Positions 10,691 through 14,941 of a stretch of 14,941 nucleotides of DNA are shown here, one piece after another. How positions within the stretch are numbered: the stretch's first letter is position 1; each line of letters begins with the position of its first letter. Made by a program: the position numbers and the translations under genes. Origin of the DNA: Botryococcus braunii (lineage: Eukaryota; Chlorophyta; Trebouxiophyceae); NCBI GenBank assembly GCA_002005505.1, contig KV908723.1, positions 72,773 through 87,713 on the forward strand. Direction: 5' to 3'. The notes under the pieces are model-generated. The model had not been told where the DNA came from. It worked only from the letters and a program-made list of their open reading frames with translations, and ran no database searches.

Positions 10691-12224
10691 ACAAAAACTT
10701 GGCCAAGCCCAGAGCCTCACGATGTCCCTGAAACACTTGCCTTGTTAAAGGCTTGGTGAAAATGTCTGCTACATTCCTGGCAGAGGGAACGTATTTCACA
10801 TCCACCTGTCCCAATGCAATAGCCTCCCGCGCAAAGTGGAAGCTAATAGCAATATGCTTCGTGTGCTTAGAGAACACTGGATTTCTGAGATGATTGATGC
10901 ATCCCTGATTATCACAGTGAATCTTGACAATCCATGGGGAAATCCCAATTTCTTCAAGGAATCCCTTCATCCAATTGGCCTCTTTGACAGCTGCACTTGC
11001 CGCCATGAACTCAGCTTCTACAGTGGATGTGGCAACTGCAGACTGCTTCTTGCTCCCCCAAACTACAGCTCCACCAAACACTCTGATGACATACCCAGTA
11101 GTGGAAAACCGATGATCTTGGTCCCCACCATAATCTGCATCAACAAAACCCTCAAGCTCTTTGTCCTTTCCTCCAAGGACCAAAACGAGATCTCTGGTTG
11201 CCTTAAGATATTTCAGCACTCTGATGGCTTCATTCCAGTGAGCAGTAGTAGGGGTAATCCTGTACCTGGAAAGCACTCCCACAGTCTGTGAAATATCAGG
11301 CCTAGTGGTATTTGCAATATACAACAGTGATCCAACCAGTTCACAGTACCTGTGTCCTGGTGGCAGAGGGCTCCCAGCACCAATGCTGTCACTGTTGTCC
11401 TTGGACATAAGTCTCTGTGTGGCTACAAAATCTTTAGTCATAGGGGTGTCGGGCCCCACAGACTCCAGATCCAGCCCAAATTTCTCAACCAGTGCATCAA
11501 TCTTAGGGATGCAGCTTAATGAAATTAGCCCTTTATCCCTATCTCTCATCACTTGACAGCCCAGAAAATCTTTTACCTCTCCTAAATCATGAATGGTGAA
11601 CTCTTGCTTGAGTAAACCCTTCACTCTCTCAATCTCTCCCATGCCTTTGGAAACTATCAGCAGATCATCTACATAAATCAACACAAATGACTTTCCTCCA
11701 TCCACTGAACACTTCACATAGACACCAGCATCACTCTTGCACACTTCATAGCCCATGGTATGCAGCTTCTCATTAAGGGTCTTATGCCATGCCCTTGGAG
11801 CTTGCTTCAGGCCATACAATGCCTTCTTCAAGCGACACACTGTGTTACCATCCCCATTTTCAAACCCAGGAGGTTGTGTGACATACACCTCCTCCTCTAA
11901 TTCCCCATTCAGGAAAGCAGTCTTGACATCCACCTGGTGAATTTCAAGACCCTCTTGTGCAGCCACTGACAGTAAGGCTCTCCTGGATCCATAACTGCTC
12001 GTTGGGGCAAAGACTTCCATGACATCTACTCCAGGAATTTGCCTGCATCCTTGGGCTACCAGCCTAGCCTTGAACCTCAGCACATTACCATGGGCATCCA
12101 TTTTCACTGAAAAGATCCAATGAACTGGAATTACTTTATGGCCACGAGGTCTAGGACATACTCCATGACCTCGTGGGCATCCAAAGAATTCTGCTCTTCT
12201 TGCATAGCAGCCATCCAGTATTCC
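10689..12224 (-). pseudogene. Ty1/copia pol fragment: reverse transcriptase (RVT_2) and RNase H
   Basis: This is the C-terminal part of a copia Gag-Pol polyprotein that copies element RNA to DNA. The frame is intact for about 488 codons from about 12155 to the stop at 10689-10691. RT shows HQVDVKTAFLNGELEEEVYV with its first catalytic Asp, PPGFENGDGNTVCRLKKALY, and the YVDD catalytic box near 11665-11676. RNase H shows FVDADYGGD, STVEAEFMA, HCDNQGCINHLRN and KHIAISFHFARE, then YVPSARNVADIFTKPL. From about 12155 to 12224 the family motif (WMAAMQEEQNSL) continues in another frame, so one base has been lost near 12155. At 12224 the copia sequence ends mid-codon at the LTR of a gypsy element. Gag, protease and integrase are absent from the window. 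The open frame on to an ATG at 12383 reads antisense LTR sequence and is not copia protein. A normal copia polyprotein is about 1300-1500 residues, so this is roughly the last third. Confidence 0.93.
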
Positions 12225-12491
12225 TGTAGCGTTAACTAAGCGGAAGAGGTTTTTATGAGACAGTGAGACGTTCGTGGTGTGCAACGAAAGAGTGTTACAT
12301 GATTGATTCGCAAGCGTACTCTTAAACCCAGGGTGGATTGAATTATACTGTACTGCCACAGACGCGTATACGTAGTCGGGCAACCGAGGGAACTACTTGA
12401 GCGAGGTTGTACTGCGAATCCAGATCACATGGCAAGTCAAAGAGCAATGCCAAGGACCATACTAGAGCATTATACCCTAGGAAATGCTACA
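12225..12491 (-). mobile_element. 3' LTR of the chromodomain Ty3/gypsy element (267 bp)
   Basis: On the minus strand it starts TGTAGC after a polypurine tract and ends GCTACA, a perfect 6 bp terminal inverted repeat with TG...CA ends. TATA-like sequences occur near 12346 (GTATAATTCAA). It directly abuts copia RT coding sequence at 12224, so it marks an insertion into the copia element. The right flank is not copia sequence, so this is not a solo LTR. It is assigned to the gypsy element because that element's coding end (13866) lies upstream in the same orientation with no other LTR of its own between, apart from the TRIM. That linkage is inference. Confidence 0.72.
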
Positions 12492-12504
12492 TGCCCTCCC
12501 CCTT
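12492..12504 (-). other. Gypsy polypurine tract
   Basis: Minus-strand AAGGGGGAGGGCA lies directly before the TGTAGC start of the LTR, as expected for the plus-strand primer of an LTR retrotransposon. Confidence 0.7.
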
Positions 12505-12580
12505 GGCATAAGCTATGAGATGTTGTTTATGGCAATGGGGCCACAAACGTAAGACAGGGGCATCACGAACCCTGCTTACT

Positions 12581-12613
12581 GTAACTATAGACAATCACAC
12601 CTCCTATAGTTAC
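12581..12613. repeat. Perfect 10 bp inverted repeat, hairpin
   Basis: GTAACTATAG at 12581-12590 and its exact reverse complement at 12604-12613 are separated by 13 bases. It lies in gypsy 3' non-coding sequence. A role in the RNA or simple chance are both possible. Confidence 0.7.
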
Positions 12614-12908
12614 GAAACAACGCAAGTCAGAGGATGAAGTCCACAAAGCAAGTTAGCACGACACAGACGAGGGACTCATCTGCTCAATGCTCGAATACCT
12701 TAACATTCTAAGGACTATCGTCTGCAAGGCGGATCCTCTAACTTAGGGACGAACTCTCTAGACAGCACTCACACCAGTGATGAAACAATTAGGTTGAGTC
12801 ATTAGACTAGCACTTGTCCAAACCTTAGGTCCAGTTACCCTGCACTGCAGTGTAACCTTCGCTTGAGGTGGCTTTCCAACTAAAGGCATAAGGCATATCG
12901 TCTAGAGC

Positions 12909-12913
12909 AGCAA
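12909..12913 (+). repeat. Left target site duplication of the TRIM
   Basis: AGCAA immediately precedes the TRIM and is repeated exactly at 13528-13532 immediately after it. Five bases is the duplication length typical of LTR element integration. Confidence 0.9.
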
Positions 12914-13072
12914 TGTAGTGCGGAGAGGAGCGGATCGGGCCTGGGCATCCCGATCCGGCTCGGATACATAAGCGGGCGATTAATCGTACAATTACCTTGG
13001 TACTTTTAGCCGATCGGTTAGAACCGCGACTCTGGGTCGAGTCGGTCGAGGGTTCGATCCCCCGGCACAACA
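12914..13072 (+). repeat. TRIM left LTR (159 bp) with tRNA-like promoter boxes
   Basis: Starts TGTAGTGCGG and ends CCGGCACAACA. A TATA-like ATACATAA is at 12964-12971. Near the 3' end TAGCCGATCGGTTA (13007-13020) fits a Pol III A box except for one position, and GGTTCGATCC (13051-13060) is a full B box match. The two are spaced as in tRNA genes. A hairpin of 6 bp (CGACTC/GAGTCG) sits between them where an anticodon arm would be. The flanking bases do not form an acceptor stem, so it is tRNA-like, not a tRNA gene. Confidence 0.9.
13007..13060 (+). promoter_or_regulatory. Putative internal Pol III promoter (A and B boxes) in the TRIM LTR
   Basis: A box TAGCCGATCGG at 13007-13017 and B box GGTTCGATCC at 13051-13060, 44 bases apart from start to start, within the range of tRNA genes and tRNA-derived SINEs. 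The same boxes recur in the right LTR at about 13463-13515. No T-run terminator of four or more T lies immediately after the box pair, so a transcript could run on into the element. Function is inferred from motif match only. Confidence 0.55.
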
Positions 13073-13074
13073 TT

Positions 13075-13085
13075 TGGTATCGGCG
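13075..13085 (+). other. TRIM primer binding site
   Basis: TGGTATCGGCG begins two bases after the left LTR. TGGTATC matches the start of the usual initiator methionine tRNA binding site of plant LTR elements, while the bases after it diverge. Position and first bases support the call. Confidence 0.7.
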
Positions 13086-13335
13086 ATCTGGTTGATGGGC
13101 CATTTTTCATGGTAAAATCGCCTCGGGTATGAGCGCGAGGCTGAAATGGGCCCAAATCGATCGCAGGTGCTTGGTGCACGTGTTTGAGGCCCCACGGGAG
13201 TGGCCACGTGATCAGGCACAGTGCGAAGGGGGGATTCGGTGATCGGTGGCGATAATCGCGGGATGTCAGCGCGGTATATCTCTTTCCCTGGCGGCCAAGC
13301 GGGCCGTTGAGTAACGCCTAAGAGTGGTGGAGTGC

Positions 13336-13369
13336 GAGCGAGGACGCTCGGTTCTTAGGTGGGGGGAGA
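13336..13369 (+). other. TRIM pre-PPT hairpin and polypurine tract
   Basis: GAGCGAGGACGCTC (13336-13349) can fold as a 5 bp stem with a four-base loop. It is followed by the polypurine tract AGGTGGGGGGAGA (13357-13369) that touches the right LTR. A CGAGGACG core before the PPT is, to my knowledge, common in Ty3/gypsy elements of plants. The same 14 bases occur before the PPT of the element at 14344. Confidence 0.75.
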
Positions 13370-13527
13370 TGTAGTGCGGAGAGGAGCGGATCGGGCCTGG
13401 GCATCCCGATCCGGCTCGGATACATAAGCGGGCGATTAATCGTACAATTACCTTGGTACTTTAGCCGATCGGTTAGAACCGCGACTCTGGGTCGAGTCGG
13501 TCGAGGGTTCGATCCCCCGGCACAACA
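13370..13527 (+). repeat. TRIM right LTR (158 bp)
   Basis: Identical to the left LTR except for one T missing from the T4 run before the A box. It carries the same B box (about 13506-13515), ends CACAACA, and is followed by the AGCAA duplication at 13528-13532. Confidence 0.92.
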
Positions 13528-13532
13528 AGCAA
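13528..13532 (+). repeat. Right target site duplication of the TRIM
   Basis: AGCAA, an exact copy of 12909-12913. Confidence 0.9.
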
Positions 13533-13799
13533 GCTACACACGACTAACTACCACACGGTGTATCTCATGGGTAAGATACCAAGCAAGTCATGCAGACACA
13601 GAACTACAATTTGCAGCTACACTGCAACAGCAAGTGCATCACAAAGTGGAGCCGTGGGTAAGGAAACATAACCCATGCAAAACATATAACCAAGAGACAT
13701 GCATGCAAGTCCCAATTCACGAATCCCCCTCCCAGACCCTTCCACCCTCCCTCCCTTCCAGATCCAAGCTGGCTGGTGTTGAAGCTCCAAGGGTTATCA

Positions 13800-13877
13800 G
13801 CCGCAAGTGGCTGGAAAAGTCTCAAGCCGCAAATGGCTTAATCAAGGGATGCCCGCAAGTGGGACTTAAGAAAGGAC
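13800..13877. repeat. Three-copy 26 bp periodic repeat
   Basis: The motif GCCGCAAGTGGCT starts at 13800, recurs at 13826 (GCCGCAAATGGCT) and at 13852 in the form CCCGCAAGTGGGA, exactly 26 bases apart each time. The sequence between the motifs is not conserved. In the third copy both ends changed together (GCC/GGC to CCC/GGG), which keeps a 3 bp stem. The array ends next to the gypsy stop codon. Confidence 0.75.
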
Positions 13878-14343
13878 TGGGGCAGCTGCCACGTCATCAG
13901 CCAGATGGCGAACATGGGCAAGAGGCTCCCAAGTATTCTCAGTCTCATCGTAGCCTTTCCATTTGACTAAGTAGCGCCAAGACTTTCCAACTTTCTTCTT
14001 AGCTATGATGGCCTCCACTTCATAAACGCCGCCACGCTTGTCTGCATACAAAGGAGGTGGTGAAGTAACAGTAACTGGTACAGATGAAGACACATAAGGC
14101 TTCAGCTGGGAAACATAAAACACAGGATGATTATTTACAGTCTCAGGCAAGACGAGTCTAAAAGCTCGAGAACCAACTGCTGCAGCAATAGTAAAGGGCC
14201 CAAAATACTTAGCTGATAACTTTGACGAGAGCCCAGGTGAAAGCTGGTTTTTTCCTTGCAGCCAACAACACCTGGTCCCCCACCTTGAAAGGGTGGTCTC
14301 GTCTCTTTCTATCTGCATAAGATTTCTGCCGTTGCTGTGCAGA
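13866..14343 (-). pseudogene. Ty3/gypsy integrase C-terminus with chromodomain (chromovirus)
   Basis: This is the last part of a gypsy Pol polyprotein. The integrase C-terminal module shows QKSYADRKRR, a VGDQVLL strand, KLSAKYFGPFTI, GSRAFRLVLPE and HPVFYVSQLKPY. It is followed by a chromodomain, with YEVEAIIAKK, RYLVKWKGYDETENTWEP and a C-terminal helix. Chromodomains of chromoviruses are known to bind modified histones and guide integration. The frame changes at an A6 run on the minus strand (T6 at 14248-14253): upstream motifs are in one frame, downstream motifs in another, so one base is in excess there. The stop is at 13866-13868. At 14343 the sequence ends at the LTR of another element. 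RT, RNase H and the integrase core are therefore beyond that insertion, outside the window. The ATG-initiated frame from 14318 includes about 23 out-of-frame residues. Confidence 0.9.
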
Positions 14344-14547
14344 TGTAACAGGGAAAATCACACAATGGCACGGAGACCAAGAAATAGCAATAAGAGTCTG
14401 TTACAAACAGACGGCATCCGCCTCATGCTCTATCTTCTCTTGTGTCTTCTTTTCGTTCCTTATGCTCGCGACATTAGGGGCACATTCGAGACACCTACAA
14501 CGCGTACACGCGCTACCAAACCGCTAGGGACCAAAACACCTATTACA
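14344..14547 (-). mobile_element. 3' LTR (204 bp) of a further LTR retrotransposon inserted in the gypsy element
   Basis: On the minus strand it starts TGTAATAGG right after a polypurine tract and ends CCCTGTTACA, with a perfect 5 bp terminal inverted repeat (TGTAA/TTACA). It abuts gypsy integrase coding sequence at 14343, and the coding motif is lost on the other side, so it interrupts that element. No primer site follows it, which fits a 3' LTR. The family is unknown, but its pre-PPT hairpin resembles Ty3/gypsy elements. Confidence 0.75.
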
Positions 14548-14579
14548 TCCTCCCCCCCTTATTGTGAGCGTCCTCGCTC
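14548..14579 (-). other. Polypurine tract and pre-PPT hairpin of the outer element
   Basis: Minus-strand GAGCGAGGACGCTC (14566-14579) is followed by an 18-base stretch containing AAGGGGGGGAGGA that runs into the LTR start. The hairpin sequence is identical to that of the TRIM at 13336-13349, with a similar distance to the LTR (18 against 20 bases). Confidence 0.75.
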
Positions 14580-14941
14580 ACCGAGCAATATGAGACACGG
14601 ATAGAACAGACGGGCCACGCCCAAACTTGGGCATCCTCCACTCCCGTCAGACCCCGGCCTTCTGCCGTCTATTCGGGGTCCCCACCATATAACAACAATA
14701 CAGACAAACAAGGCAGGCACACATGCAAGCAAGTCCCGTCCAAGTCCGAGTCCAAGTCCAGCTTACACAAACAACTCCATGACATGACAAGCATAAAATA
14801 TCTTAACCGGTTCAATCAAGCATTAATTATCCTCCTGGATGGATCCCATTGTCACTGCTGGGGCACATTCATCTCATCCACCAGGCATGCACAGACTAGG
14901 GGCGACTCCCTCGTTGGCCCAGCCCCCTTCCACGTCTTCAG
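14580..14941 (-). other. Internal 3' region of the outer LTR element, partial
   Basis: Minus-strand sequence upstream of the hairpin, running off the window edge. One minus frame is open from the edge to a stop at 14852-14854, about 29 codons, possibly the end of a polyprotein, but no motif is recognisable. The remaining 270 bases look non-coding. A GGACTTG/GGACTCG-type short repeat occurs around 14737-14763. Confidence 0.45.

Larger units (their letters stand above)
12914..13527 (+). mobile_element. Complete TRIM (miniature LTR retrotransposon), 614 bp
   Basis: Two near-identical LTRs (159 and 158 bp, one T indel) enclose a 297 bp interior. LTRs begin TGTAGTG and end CACAACA. Two bases after the left LTR is a primer binding site TGGTATCGGCG, whose first seven bases match the usual initiator-Met tRNA-primed site. 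Directly before the right LTR is a polypurine tract AGGTGGGGGGAGA, preceded by the hairpin GAGCGAGGACGCTC. The whole is flanked by AGCAA duplications. The interior has no family-related open frame, so the element is non-autonomous and needs another element's enzymes. It lies on the plus strand, opposite to the gypsy element it inserted into. The single LTR difference suggests a recent insertion. It is gypsy-like rather than copia-like by its pre-PPT hairpin. Confidence 0.93.
12505..13865 (-). other. Gypsy 3' non-coding region, interrupted by a TRIM
   Basis: The interval between the gypsy stop codon and its polypurine tract has no long family-related frame on the minus strand. Without the 614 bp TRIM and one copy of its 5 bp duplication it would be about 740 bp. 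It contains a 10 bp perfect inverted repeat at 12581-12590 and 12604-12613 (GTAACTATAG, 13-base loop) and a 26 bp periodic repeat at 13800-13877. Open frames at 12825-13219 cross the TRIM and are not genes. Confidence 0.6.

Noticed and set aside
12225..12491. Solo LTR
   Set aside because: The right flank is a polypurine tract and gypsy 3' sequence, not a resumed copia frame with a repeated ATTCC.
13000..13072. A true tRNA gene in the TRIM LTR
   Set aside because: A and B boxes are present, but the flanks do not pair as an acceptor stem and the T stem has only three clear pairs.
12914..13527. Two independent SINE insertions in place of one TRIM
   Set aside because: Single AGCAA duplications flank the whole 614 bp unit, and PBS and PPT sit at the inner LTR edges, as expected for one LTR element.

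Overview
The window looks like nuclear DNA of a eukaryote. There are no operons or bacterial promoters, microsatellites are long, one gene can only be read across four GT-AG introns, and the right third is LTR retrotransposons. The combination of a Ty1/copia element, a Ty3/gypsy chromovirus and a miniature LTR element (TRIM) fits a green alga or land plant best, but this is inference; no marker gene fixes the species.

Left part (1-4140): no recognisable gene. It holds a diverged 110-120 bp direct repeat (1004-1275), a 300 bp TG tract (1977-2280), a 310 bp CT/CCCT tract (2644-2960) and AAAG repeats. A weak minus-strand reading frame broken by two adjacent stops lies just before the gene.

Middle (4141-6404): one plus-strand gene in five exons, found because every splice site keeps phase. 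It predicts 334 residues of a family I do not recognise, ending in a small Cys/His cluster. Its last intron carries a TG/CG Z-DNA-prone tract, a 16 bp palindrome and a G-quadruplex motif. From 6405 to about 9960 I see no confident gene, only small repeats and a possible LINE relic.

Right part (9965-14941): a nest of LTR retroelements. A minus-strand copia element (10111-12224) keeps its RT-RNase H region, polypurine tract and 3' LTR. It is cut at 12224/12225 by the 3' LTR of a minus-strand chromodomain gypsy element (12225-14343). That element's 3' non-coding region received a complete plus-strand TRIM (12914-13527, target duplication AGCAA), and its integrase/chromodomain region was cut at 14343/14344 by the 3' LTR of another minus-strand element that runs off the window. 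The TRIM is the most interesting object: its LTRs carry tRNA-like Pol III A and B boxes, and its pre-PPT hairpin is identical over 14 bases to that of the outermost invading element, which suggests a mobilising partner. The copia 3' LTR is followed at its edge by a perfect partial second copy of its own R-U5-like segment.
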